NCBI GenBank assembly: GCA_024407855.1
Contig: JAKSVQ010000001.1
Coordinates: 1 to 64,000 of the forward strand
Length of the DNA: 64,000 nt
Reading direction: 5' to 3'
Origin: Mycoplasmoidaceae bacterium
GTDB taxonomy: Bacteria > Bacillota_I > Bacilli_A > Mycoplasmatales > Mycoplasmoidaceae
Shown piece after piece: positions 35,646 to 44,472 of this stretch. The notes under the pieces are model-generated. The model did no database searches. It saw nothing but the letters and a program-made list of their open reading frames with translations, and was not told the origin of the DNA. Made by a program: the position numbers and the translations under genes. Numbering within the stretch: the stretch's first letter is position 1; each line of letters begins with the position of its first letter.

Positions 35646-35682
35646 GTGTGGGAGAGATTTAATCTTTTAGATCGTACCACGT
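35646..35682 (+). promoter_or_regulatory. Structured rplK leader, candidate L1-binding operator
   Basis: A lower stem GUGUGG / CCACGU and an upper stem GAUUUAA / UUAGAUC are separated by an asymmetric internal loop (GAGA against GUA). The position, 29 bases before the rplK start, and this shape fit the known autoregulation of the L11-L1 operon by ribosomal protein L1. The structure is seen; the function is inferred. Confidence 0.5.
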
Positions 35683-35710
35683 AGAGAACAACTTATAGGA
35701 GGTGTTGCTT

Positions 35711-36172
35711 GTGGCTAAGGAAAAAGTTATAACGAGAGTAGCAATTGTCCACTTAATTGGAGGTCAAGCTAAACCAGGAACTACATTAGCTAGTTATGGT
35801 ATTAACATGGCTGAATTTACTAGACAATTCAACGATAAAACTAAAGACAGAATGGGTGAAGTTGTACCAGTACAAATTACTGCTTACAGTGATAAATCAT
35901 TCAAATTTATTATTAAAACTACACCAGTATCTGTTTTATTAAAAAAAGCAGCAAAAGTTGAAAAAGCTGGTCATAACCAACTTACAGACAAAGTTGCAAC
36001 CATTTCTAAAGAAGAAGCAATGAAAATTGCAAAGTACAAAATGCCTGATTTAGCTGTGTATGATGAAGAAGCAGCTTTAAGATGTGTTGCAGGTACTGCA
36101 AAACAAATGGGTATTAAGATTCAAGGTGTTGATCTTTCACCTAATAAAACTGCTAAGGAAGGTAAGAAATAA
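35711..36172 (+). CDS. rplK: 50S ribosomal protein L11
   Basis: A ribosomal protein of the GTPase-associated centre. It is 153 residues with an intact N-terminal domain ([20 protein letters not shown]) and C-terminal rRNA-binding domain ([26 protein letters not shown], quoted here in outline only by its ends). The GTG start at 35711 is chosen because AGGAGG at 35697-35702 sits 8 bases before it; the upstream GTG at 35702 overlaps that site. It is coupled to rplA through TAATG. Confidence 0.95.
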   Translation: MAKEKVITRVAIVHLIGGQAKPGTTLASYGINMAEFTRQFNDKTKDRMGEVVPVQITAYSDKSFKFIIKTTPVSVLLKKAAKVEKAGHNQLTDKVATISKEEAMKIAKYKMPDLAVYDEEAALRCVAGTAKQMGIKIQGVDLSPNKTAKEGKK

Positions 36173-36849
36173 TGGCTTTCCATGGTAAAAAATATACTGC
36201 TAACGCTAAGTTAGTAGATCGAACTAAGTTCTATACTGTAAAAGAAGCAGTTGAATTAGCAAAGAAAACATCTACAACTAAGTTTGATGGCGCTATTGAT
36301 ATTGCAATCAAGTTAAATCTTGATACAACAAAAGCAGAACAACAACTTAGAGGTACTATTGCTCTTCCTCATTACTTCGGTAAAAAGATTAGAATTGTTG
36401 CTATTACTGATACAATCAGTGATGCACAAGCTAAAGAATTGGGAATTAAAGTTGGTACAACTGACTTAATTAATGAAATTAAGGGTGGATGAATGGACTT
36501 TGACTTAATTATTACAAGTCCTAAGTTCATGGTTCCACTATCTAAATTAGGTAAAGTATTAGGTCCTAAAGGTTTAATGCCTAACCCTAAATTAGGAACA
36601 GTTACTCCAAACGTATTAGCAGCAGTTAAAGAATTCCAAAAAGGAAAATATAACTACCGTACTGATACATATGGAAACATTCATATGAAGATTGGTAAAG
36701 TTTCAGCTAAAACAGAAGATATCGTTGAAAACATTAATGCTCTATTAGACTTTATTAAGTCAAAACGTCCAACAACAGTTAAAGGTGACTATATTCAAAA
36801 TATATGCATCTCTTCAACAATGGGACCTAGCATTAAAATTGTGAAATAG
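36172..36849 (+). CDS. rplA: 50S ribosomal protein L1
   Basis: A protein of the ribosomal L1 stalk and the likely translational repressor of its own operon. It is 225 residues with one TGA Trp before MDFDLI. LGKVLGPKGLMPNPKLGT is the family signature. It is followed by a strong terminator. In many mycoplasmas pth follows directly; here about 3 kb of lipoprotein genes lie between. Confidence 0.97.
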
Positions 36850-36853
36850 TTAG

Positions 36854-36877
36854 AACAGGGTAAAACCCTGTTTTTTT
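36854..36877 (+). terminator. Terminator of rplK-rplA
   Basis: 8-bp stem AACAGGGT / ACCCTGTT, loop AAA, followed by a T run. Confidence 0.88.
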
Positions 36878-36909
36878 CTTATATATAATCTAAATAAAGG
36901 AAAAATAAC

Positions 36910-37632
36910 ATGAAACTATCTAAGCTAATACCAACAATAGCTTGTACTGGAACAATGTTAACAATTGCTCCTTTTCTTGCTAGCTGCAACCCCATTACTC
37001 CAGTTCCGCCACCAGCTCCATTCGATCCAATTATTGAATGAAAAGCTGGACAAACATTTACATCAACAATTCCACCAAAAGAATTTGAAGGTGAAGAAGG
37101 TGAGTTTGATAGCCCAACAAATTATCTTATTGCCTATGGCCAAGAAATAAAAAACAATTCACTAATCCTTGCAGAAGATTTAGTTAATTCATATGTTAAT
37201 TCAGATATGAAGCAAGGAATGATCACAAAAATAAAGTTGGGCGATCTATCGATTAAACTCGCAAGTTCATTTTTTAGATTTTCCTGTACTCTCTATACAA
37301 CATACAGGTATTCAGAAGAGTTTACAATGACAAATAAATTTATCAGTTTTACAGATGTACCCATAGAATGTTATGTTGATACGGATTCAAATTATGATGT
37401 TGATAAAATTTATTTTGGTGTTGATATAGAAAAATTGTGTGATGATAATGATTGATCTGTGTGCATGCCTGATCCATATACACGAAATGTTTATAAAACA
37501 TACAATATGGAAGTCTTAAAAAAAGCCGAGGAAGAGGATGAATGGACTTTTGAATGATTTGTGGGAACGATGATAGGTTTTGCATCATTTAATTCCGCAT
37601 ACTTTCAAAATGCAACAATTAAAGAAGAATAG
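36910..37632 (+). CDS. Putative lipoprotein, 240 residues, unknown function
   Basis: Not recognised. The lipobox is FLASC (C26), followed by a Pro-rich linker. The segment NYLIAYGQEIKNN and AEDLVNSYVNSDMK resembles the lipoproteins at 2123, 25847 and 39067. It is acidic with TGA-coded Trp, and no membrane segment follows the signal. It has its own TATAAT (36884-36889) and an AAGGA ribosome binding site. It lies in a block of three lipoprotein genes between rplA and pth. Confidence 0.8.
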
Positions 37633-37648
37633 GCGATGCCTATTTTTT
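37628..37648 (+). terminator. Terminator overlapping a stop codon
   Basis: 7-bp stem AATAGGC / GCCTATT, loop GAT, then a T run. The stop codon TAG is in the stem. Confidence 0.78.
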
Positions 37649-37703
37649 CTTATATATCGCTTATATTGTGAAAAAATCAAAAAAACATTAAGTGCATCAG
37701 CAA

Positions 37704-37744
37704 TAAAAATATGAAATAGACAGAACAATAAACCATGTTTTTTA
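37704..37744 (+). repeat. Degenerate copy of the rplA 3' end and terminator
   Basis: ATGAAATAG, then AGAACA, then TAAAC-C-TG and a T run match, with small gaps, the end of rplA and its terminator (about 36834-36877: GTGAAATAG, AGAACAGGG, TAAAACCCTG, T run). By eye about 33 of 42 positions agree. It does not encode anything. It looks like the remnant of a duplication that flanks the lipoprotein gene at 36910. Confidence 0.45.
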
Positions 37745-37761
37745 ATTCAACTTAAAAAATA

Positions 37762-37767
37762 TATAAT
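37762..37767 (+). promoter_or_regulatory. -10 box of lipoprotein gene
   Basis: TATAAT ends 8 bases before the ATG at 37776. No Shine-Dalgarno sequence is visible. Confidence 0.5.
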
Positions 37768-37775
37768 ATATTTAC

Positions 37776-38957
37776 ATGAAAAAGAATTATCTTTTATCTA
37801 CAGTTTTATCTATATCTGCATTAAGTGTGCTGCCTTTAGCTTCATGTGCAGTCGAAGGCACACATTCTCTTTTATCTACATTAAAAAACACTAATGAGAC
37901 AGTTAATATAAAAGTCAGTGCAACTGTTGGCACTGGACATACATTTGAAGGTTCCCCAACAGCTGAAAAAGGTAAAGATTATCGATGTCGATTTGTGTCT
38001 ACAAGATATGAAATAGAGGATGAATTATTCGTACCAGTTCATAAAAGCTTAAAACCTAAAGATTTAGAGATTATTTGCGATGGCGAAAATATCATTTCAT
38101 CTTGTACTCTTCAAAACAACGTTTTAACTATTCCTGCTAATAAATTAACTGACGATATCACTATTAACATTCTAGGAGCAGAAATAGCTGAATGAATGTC
38201 ATGAGATGTTTTAAAAGAGATCTCTGATGACGATGTTGAAGATGGTGGAACGGGTGCTGGAAATATTGTAAAACAATATTTTGAGGTTGGTGATTACAAA
38301 GCATTATATGCTGACCACAAGTTTTATGCTAATGCGACAATTATTGGTTTTAATCAGGTGAAATTCACTTATACAGAAGGGGCTCAAGCAAAAACACATT
38401 TATCACCTTTTAGTTTTGAGATACTTGAACCTAAAGATGAACAAAAATGAGGCAACGGTCGAGGGGGAGATCTTGGACACGAATGCCCAGCATGGGAAGA
38501 AGACGGTTGCACACTATGACAAAATGGTTGAGACATGGGCTATGATCGAAAGTTTGATTTTACACCCCGAATGATAAATATTAATGGTAGCTTTACTAAA
38601 ACTAACGAAAGTCATTATTCATATTTTTATGTATTATGTTTTCATGACATGTTTGGATATAACATCCCGTATGATCAAGACCTAAATGCTGGATCTGTAG
38701 ATATTGATCCTGACAAATTTGGAACTCCAGTGTATTCATATTATCGAACTAATGAATATATTTATTCAAAATCATTGATAGATCGTGCTGCTAGACCACA
38801 AACAAGATGAATAAATAATCAGGTTAGATGAGCTGTACCACCAAGTACTTATGAGGAAGGTATGTATTTTCTAGACAAATCTGACCATACTGAATGCGAC
38901 TATGCCGCATACGCTGAAGAACATCCAAAATTTGTCTGCTGAGCATTTTGTTATTAA
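37776..38957 (+). CDS. Putative lipoprotein, 393 residues
   Basis: The lipobox is PLASC (C24). Residues about 45-140 form a beta-rich module ending in the pattern KDLEIICDGENI, then NNVLTIPANKLTDDITINIL, which resembles extracellular Ig-like modules of mycoplasma surface proteins. The second half is rich in Trp, Tyr, Asp and Gly with several TGA-coded Trp and is not recognised; four Cys lie in the last 140 residues. It is the middle gene of the rplA-pth lipoprotein block, with its own promoter and terminator. Confidence 0.78.
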
Positions 38958-38974
38958 ACAAAATGCTTTTTTTA
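38942..38974 (+). terminator. Terminator overlapping a stop codon
   Basis: 11-bp stem AGCATTTTGTT / AACAAAATGCT, loop ATTA, then a T run. Confidence 0.82.
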
Positions 38975-39007
38975 TTAATAAGTAATATATTTTGTTGAAA
39001 ATATCGC

Positions 39008-39025
39008 TATATATATATATATAAT
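39008..39025 (+). promoter_or_regulatory. (TA)8 tract merging into a -10 box
   Basis: Eight TA units run directly into TATAAT (39020-39025), upstream of the lipoprotein gene at 39067. Slippage in this tract could shift or alter the promoter. The base pattern is seen; the switching role is inferred. Confidence 0.45.
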
Positions 39026-39030
39026 CGCAT

Positions 39031-39050
39031 TGTATTCCTAAAGGGATACA
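39031..39050 (+). promoter_or_regulatory. 5' leader hairpin of lipoprotein mRNA
   Basis: TGTATTCC / GGGATACA form an 8-bp stem (one G-U) with loop TAAA at the predicted transcription start. It may protect the 5' end of the mRNA. Confidence 0.4.
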
Positions 39051-39066
39051 GAAAAGGATTTTATTA

Positions 39067-39807
39067 ATGAAATTATTACATAAATTATTACCAGTAGCAA
39101 CAATCGCGAGTGTTGCTGCTGTTGTAACTCCACTTGTTACGTCATGTGGTAGTACAACTTGTTCATGAGAGAAGGGTCAAGATTACAAACCTATGACTCC
39201 AAAGAAAGAACAACATTATGATACTGAAAAAGATGTAATCGAAGCATATAATGCTGATTTAAAGAGTAATAAGAAAATTTATTCTGACGACTTTGTGTAT
39301 TTTCAATCACAAGGTAAACAAACTTACAGTTATATTGATGGGGAAATGAAGAAAATCACTCATACCGTATCATCTGTAGGTGACATTAAGGAATATGAAA
39401 GCATGATTGGGACCGAGCCAAAATCAATTGGGTTCCCTATTTCTTTAGAAATGACTTTGGATGCAACTATTACTGTTCATGGGGATGGTTATACAGGCAC
39501 ATTGGAATACAAAAATTCTAAAATGACATTGACTAATATTCCTGTTAGATGTGTTGATCGCTCAATAGTTAATGTTGATTTACTAACTGATCATTACATT
39601 TTAAATGATACTTCATGAAAATTGAATATGCCAGAAATCAAGATAGACAAGTCCGGTAAAACTTTATCGCTAGGAACTAATAACATTGACTACACACTCG
39701 AAAGTGCAACAAGCATTAGTGAAGTAATGAGTGTTTTTTCTAATATATTTGTTTTCTTTATCGCATGCGAATCTAATTATTACAGTCAAGCTACTGTTGG
39801 AGAATAA
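39067..39807 (+). CDS. Putative lipoprotein, 246 residues, unknown function
   Basis: The lipobox is PLVTSC (C27). The mature part begins CGSTTCSWEKGQDYKP, then VIEAYNADLKSNKKIYSDDF, similar in layout to the lipoproteins at 2123, 25847 and 36910. The rest is beta-rich with no repeat and no membrane segment. AAAGG upstream is a ribosome binding site. This gene has a real leader with a hairpin and a (TA)8 promoter tract, unlike its neighbours. Confidence 0.8.
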
Positions 39808-39821
39808 GATAACTCAACAAT

Positions 39822-39847
39822 AAAAACACGGCAAACCGTGTTTTTTT
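39822..39847 (+). terminator. Terminator before pth
   Basis: 10-bp stem AAAAACACGG / CCGTGTTTTT, loop CAAA, then T run. Confidence 0.88.
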
Positions 39848-39921
39848 ATTCAAATCTTGGAAAACAAATATAAAAATTAACAAAATAAATTATATTTATT
39901 TTTTATTTTTTTATATTTATA

Positions 39922-39927
39922 TATAAT
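39922..39927 (+). promoter_or_regulatory. -10 box of pth-nrd unit
   Basis: TATAAT ends 10 bases before the pth ATG. The predicted leader is only a few bases and lacks a Shine-Dalgarno sequence. Confidence 0.5.
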
Positions 39928-39937
39928 AGTTTTACAA

Positions 39938-40504
39938 ATGAAACTCGTCGTAGGGCTTGGTAACGTGGGCAAGCCATATTCAAATACCCGTCATAATATT
40001 GGTTTTATAGCTTTAGATGCAATTCTAAATGATTTAAATCTAAAGATAGAAAGCAATAGTTTTGATGGGGATTATGTGGTTGCAACCATCAATAACCAAA
40101 AGGTAATGTTTATTAAACCAACAACATTAATGAACTTATCTGGTAATTGTGTGGGTCCTGTTGCCAAGTTCTACAAGATCAAACCTGAAGACATTATTGT
40201 CATTCATGATGATCTTGACCTAGAACCAGGCAAATTCAGAGTTAGAACCTCTGGCTCAGCTGGTGGCCATAATGGAATCAAAGACATTATTGCTAAACTA
40301 GGTTCCGATAAGTTTGTTAGATTCAAGATTGGTATTGGTCATCCAAAACAAGCCACGGTCATTGACCATGTACTTGGCAAGATAACCAAGCAAGAAGCAC
40401 AAGCTATGCAACAACCAATTGCTAAAGCAGTCGAATTTGTTAAATTATGCTTATGTGCACCAATTAATATCGCAATTAGTAAAGTAAATCAAGGAAGTAA
40501 ATAG
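39938..40504 (+). CDS. pth: Peptidyl-tRNA hydrolase
   Basis: Releases tRNA from stalled peptidyl-tRNA. The protein is 188 residues. VGLGNVGKPYSNTRHNIGF (with the catalytic His), KPTTLMNLSG, HDDLDL and GSAGGHNGIKDI are all present. It is the first gene of a unit with the reductase genes; its stop is one base from the nrdD start. Confidence 0.96.
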   Translation: MKLVVGLGNVGKPYSNTRHNIGFIALDAILNDLNLKIESNSFDGDYVVATINNQKVMFIKPTTLMNLSGNCVGPVAKFYKIKPEDIIVIHDDLDLEPGKFRVRTSGSAGGHNGIKDIIAKLGSDKFVRFKIGIGHPKQATVIDHVLGKITKQEAQAMQQPIAKAVEFVKLCLCAPINIAISKVNQGSK

Positions 40505-40505
40505 T

Positions 40506-42449
40506 ATGAAAGTAATTAAAAGAGATGGACGTGAAGTCAAATTCAATTCAGCAAAGATACATGATGCTATTATTGCTGCTGCTGTAGCAAGTAACATTGC
40601 TTTAGCAGAAGGTGATTTAACTAAAGTATCTGATGAAGTAGTTAACCAAATTGAAAAAGCAGGTAAGGATGCCGTAGAAGTTGAAGAAATTCAAGATATG
40701 GTCGTTGCTACCTTAAGAAAATATGGTCATACACAACTAGCAAAGAAATATCAAGCTTACCGTGTTCAACGTAACAAAGTACGTGAGCGTAGTAGTAGAT
40801 TAATGAATACAATCTACAAGATTGGTATTGAAACCGATAGAGATAATGCTAACGTAGGAAACAACTTCTCAGCAAAACTACTAAGAATTGCTTCTGAATC
40901 TAATAAATGACACATGCTTCTAAAGCATTTGCCAAGAGATATGGCTACTCACCACGAAGTTGGTGACTACTATATCCACGACTTAGACAGTTACAACCTA
41001 ACAACTAACTGTCTACACTTACCTACTAGAAGATTACTAGAAAAAGGTTTTAACACTGGTTATGGAACAATTAACCCACCAACAACTATAGAAACTGCTG
41101 GAGCAATTTTATGTATTGCTTTACAAGCAAGCCAAAACGATATGTTTGGTGGTCAATCTCACCCTAACTTTGATAATGATATAGCTATTACTATACCTAA
41201 CACAAGAAGAAAAGTAATTGCTGACATTAAGGCTTCAGGTGGTAACTGAGAAAACAAAGAAGTTGTAGACAAAATCTTAAGAAGAAGAGTTTGCCAAGCA
41301 ATGCAAGGTGTTGTGTACAACCTTAACACTCTACACTCTCGTGCTGGTAGTCAAGTTCCATTTAGTTCAATTAACATTGGACTACCTGAAAATGAAAATG
41401 CAGCTCTTGTATGTGAATGTTTCCTACAAGAATATGAAAAAGGTTTAGGTTGCGGTGAACAACCAATCTTCCCTAACATTATCTTTAGAGTTAAAGAAGG
41501 TGTTAATAGAAATCCTAAAGATAAATACTTCTATCTATTTAGATTGGCTTGTAAAGTAGCAAGCAAGAGAATGAATCCAACATTCATGAATATTGATGCT
41601 ACATTCAATAAAGAATATTATGATAAAGGTATTATGCCAGCAACAATGGGTTGCCGTACATACCTTCTATCTGATATTAATGGTAAACCATGTGTCGAAG
41701 GACGTGGAAACATAGCTCCTTGTACAATGAACTTACCAAGATTAGCAATTAAAGCTAACAAGAACATTGAAGTATTCTTCAAGTCATTAGATGAAATGTG
41801 TGAAGAAGTAAGACTTCAATTAATGCATCGATATGAAACTTTAAAGAAACTTAAAGTTAAAGATATGCCATTTGTTTGTGGTGAAGGTTTAATTGTTGGA
41901 TCAGAAGGTTTAAAGAAAAATGATTCAATTGAACCAGTATTAAAACATGGTACATGAGGTATTGGTTTCATTGGTCTTGCTGAAACATTAAAACTATTAA
42001 TTGGAAAACACCACGGTGAAAGTAAAGATGCACAAGAATTAGGTTATTCAATTGTTAAACGTATCCGTGAAAACTGTGATAAGTTTAAAAAACAATATAA
42101 ATTAAACTTCGCTTGCTATGCAACACCTGCTGAAGGTTTAAGTGGTAAGTTCTTCCCACTAGATGAAAAAGAATTTGGAAAGATTCCTTGAGTAACAACT
42201 AAAGGATATTACACAAACTCATTCCACGTTCCAGTAGATTATCCAATTAGTGTGGCAGAAAAACTAGAAATTGAAGCACCATACCATGAATTATGTAACG
42301 GTGGACATATCTCTTATGTTGAATTTGATAGCTATCCAACACCAGATGATATCATGAGAGTAGTAATGTATGCTTATTCAAGAACAAACATTAACTATAT
42401 TGGTGTAAACTTCCACATTAGATACTGCTTAGATTGTAAATCAAGATAA
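40506..42449 (+). CDS. nrdD: Anaerobic (class III) ribonucleotide reductase large chain, lacking the glycyl-radical domain
   Basis: Reduces ribonucleotides to deoxyribonucleotides without oxygen. The chain is 647 residues. An ATP-cone (VIKRDGREVKFNSAKIHDAI) is at the N-terminus. The barrel carries C169 in YNLTTNCLHL and the candidate thiyl cysteine C383 in MGCRTYLL. The C-terminus reaches YIGVNFHIRYCLDC, the first cysteine pair (C641, C644) of the family's zinc ribbon, and then stops at TAA after KSR. The second CxxC and the RxxGYL radical segment, normally about 60 more residues, are missing here and lie in a separate gene at 42989. All TGA are Trp, so the end is not a reading artefact. It is followed at once by nrdG. 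Confidence 0.95.
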
Positions 42450-42450
42450 T

Positions 42451-42957
42451 ATGCAAATACGATTAGCAAGTATTCTAGAATCTAATGCTAATGGTCCTGG
42501 CTTAAGAAAAGTATTCTTCAGCCAAGGATGCAGCCATGGATGTCCAGATTGCTTTAATAAGCACACATGGGGCTTCAAAGGCGGCGCATTACTAGATTGT
42601 GATGAAGAAATAGCCAAAACACTTGATGCTTCTTACTTGGCTGGTGTAACCTTTAGTGGTGGTGATCCATTCGATCAACCAGAACCATTTGCTTATATGG
42701 CCAAGAAACTAAAAGAACACAATATTAATATTTGGTCTTACACAGGTTATACCTGAGAACAATTAAGAGAATTATCTAAGACCAATATTCATATCAAAGA
42801 ATTATTAGAGCATATTGATGTGTTGGTTGATGGTCCATTCATAAAAGAATTAATGGATGAGAACATTGAATGACGAGGTTCCAAGAACCAAAGAATCATT
42901 AAAGTACCTGAATCTCTAAAAGAGAATAAGGTAATAATTGATAAAAATTTCAAATAA
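42451..42957 (+). CDS. nrdG: Anaerobic ribonucleotide reductase activating protein (radical SAM)
   Basis: A radical-SAM enzyme that makes the glycyl radical on NrdD. The protein is 168 residues. The iron-sulfur cluster motif CSHGCPDC (C27, C31, C34; Cx3Cx2C) and the SAM-binding FSGGDPFDQ are intact. It sits between the two halves of NrdD, one base after the end of the large chain, so it should be made together with it. Confidence 0.95.
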
Positions 42958-42960
42958 ACA

Positions 42961-42979
42961 TATAATGAAATTATAGGAG
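42961..42979 (+). promoter_or_regulatory. -10 box and ribosome binding site of the glycyl-radical gene
   Basis: TATAAT at 42961-42966 and AGGAG at 42975-42979 lie in the 31-base gap before the ATG at 42989. The ribosome binding site shows independent translation; a promoter here would also allow separate transcription. Confidence 0.5.
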
Positions 42980-42988
42980 TCTTATATT

Positions 42989-43177
42989 ATGGGAAAAGTT
43001 ACATATTTACGTCCAGGTGAAACTAAATGTCCGGTTTGTGGATCAACTCATATTTGTGAAATCAGCCGTATTACTGGCTATCTATCATTTGATGAAAGAT
43101 TCTGTCAATCTAAAGTTGATGAAAGATCTCAAAGAGTCGATCACAACAACGAACACGACGCTAACTACGTAAAATAA
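42989..43177 (+). CDS. Stand-alone glycyl-radical and zinc-knuckle domain of NrdD
   Basis: A 62-residue protein that matches the C-terminal end of class III NrdD. CPVCG (C14, C17) is the second half of the zinc ribbon. ISRITGYL carries the predicted radical Gly30. RF, K, E, R and H then follow at the spacing seen in full-length NrdD proteins (family pattern RxTGYL...RFxxxKxxExxxRVxH). It has its own AGGAG site 9 bases before ATG and a strong terminator. It must pair with the large chain at 40506, which lacks exactly this part. It could be compared with GrcA, the free-standing glycyl-radical protein that repairs pyruvate formate-lyase, but here no full-length NrdD is seen in the window. The identity of the domain is clear; assembly in trans is inferred. 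Confidence 0.9.
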   Translation: MGKVTYLRPGETKCPVCGSTHICEISRITGYLSFDERFCQSKVDERSQRVDHNNEHDANYVK

Positions 43178-43198
43178 AAAGAGGCAATGCCTCTTTTT
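43176..43198. terminator. Bidirectional terminator
   Basis: 10-bp stem AAAAAGAGGC / GCCTCTTTTT, loop AAT. It serves the reductase unit and the convergent membrane-protein gene. Confidence 0.88.
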
Positions 43199-44449
43199 TT
43201 ATTGTTGTAACCAAGGTGGAACAAACACCATTGCAATTACATCTTGAATTTTTTGTTCAAATATACCTTTATTTGTATCATCACATTCAAATATGTATGT
43301 GTTCATAATAGCACCTTCAATTGCATTATAGCTATCTTCAGATACATTTATTGGCATCAATTTTGTAATGTCTTGATCGCCATATTTACCTTCTTGATAT
43401 GCTGAAGCCATTTGGTCAAACAAGCATCCTTCGCCATAGAAATTTGTAACCATTGCATCATCTACTGTTTGTTTTTCCCCAAACATAGTTTCTAATATGC
43501 TTGATACAAATGTTGTAACATTTGTAGATTCAAACAATGGTGTCACATCATCTTCATAGTTTTCAATGATAAAATTCCATGATTCTGCTAAATTGTTCAA
43601 GTCTTGTGCTATTTTTTCTTCAGTTTCTTCACTTTCTTCTTGTTGTGTTTCAAAGAAAATTTGGCTAAAGCCTTTAGTGAATGTTTCGGTAATAGCTTCA
43701 GTGATAGTTATTTCTTGCTCAACTAATTGACCTGTTGTTGGATCAACGTGTGGTATTTTCTTAGTCATTAATGACAAACCAGAGAAAAGCCCATCATAAT
43801 CAACAGCTGTATCCGTTACTGTATAGAAAGAGAATCATCACATCTTGCTTTGTAAAGATGATAGTCCATTATATAAATCCTTAGATAAACCTTTTGTTGC
43901 ACGTGTTGCTCTAGATGTAGTCAAATAATATAGGGAATCTGTAAAGGCAATTGTTGTTGGAACAGTTAGTGCACCTAAACATAGAGCACCACCAAGCATG
44001 TTAATGGCTTTAGCTTTACCGCCTTGTTTAGTGTTAACTTGAACTTTGACAGCTTTTTGTTTTCCGTCTTTGTCTTGTTTTTTAGGTTTTTGCAAACCAA
44101 CAACTCTCTTATATCAAGCGAAATAATTAATTAAAAGAGCTAGTTCATTAATGGCGAATCATAAAATGAAGAATATGGGTGCAAGTACAGATGCAGCCAG
44201 TTTGGTTATGTCGCCACTACCACCCAAAGATTCAAGCAACGGCTTAATAAGTGGTGTTAGTGCACCCGCTATTGCCGTGCCTGCAAACCTTCAAATAACC
44301 ATACCAATGATATAAATTACAAGGTTTCCGCCACCTCAATATAATCCTCTTTTTCATCCAGCTAGTAGCCCAATTAATGGGAATGCTACTACTAGGATGA
44401 TAAAGATGATTGGGGCAACTAATGCTAATTGATCTAATGGATATGTCAT
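43199..44449 (-). CDS. Membrane protein with a CvpA-like N-terminal half, function unknown
   Basis: A 416-residue protein. The first 140 residues hold about four membrane segments, and the start (ALVAPIIFIILVVAFPLIG, then GWKRGLYWGGGN) resembles the N-terminus of CvpA-type membrane proteins. A Lys-rich cytosolic loop follows (KKQDKDGKQKAVKVQ), then another hydrophobic region near 145-175 and an acidic C-terminal half. The CvpA resemblance is weak. AAGGAG is a good ribosome binding site. It is last in the fba-ychF-tdk cluster. Confidence 0.72.
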
Positions 44450-44472
44450 ACTATCTCCTTAATGTTTGCTTA

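Noticed and set aside
35702..35710. Alternative GTG start for rplK
   Set aside because: It overlaps the AGGAGG ribosome binding site, which is ideally placed for the GTG at 35711.
37633..37775. Possible small gene in the gap before the lipoprotein at 37776
   Set aside because: No frame with a credible start and length; the region is better explained as a terminator, a decayed rplA tail and a promoter.
42420..42460. Possibility that the nrdD end is another TGA read-through artefact or a frameshift
   Set aside because: The stop is TAA, not TGA. nrdG begins immediately after it with intact family N-terminus, and the missing domain is found with its own ribosome binding site 540 bases further on.
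42989..43177. Small zinc-ribbon ribosomal protein as an alternative for the 62-residue gene
   Set aside because: Only one CxxC pair is present, and the RITGYL motif with the following K-E-R-H spacing is specific to the NrdD radical domain.
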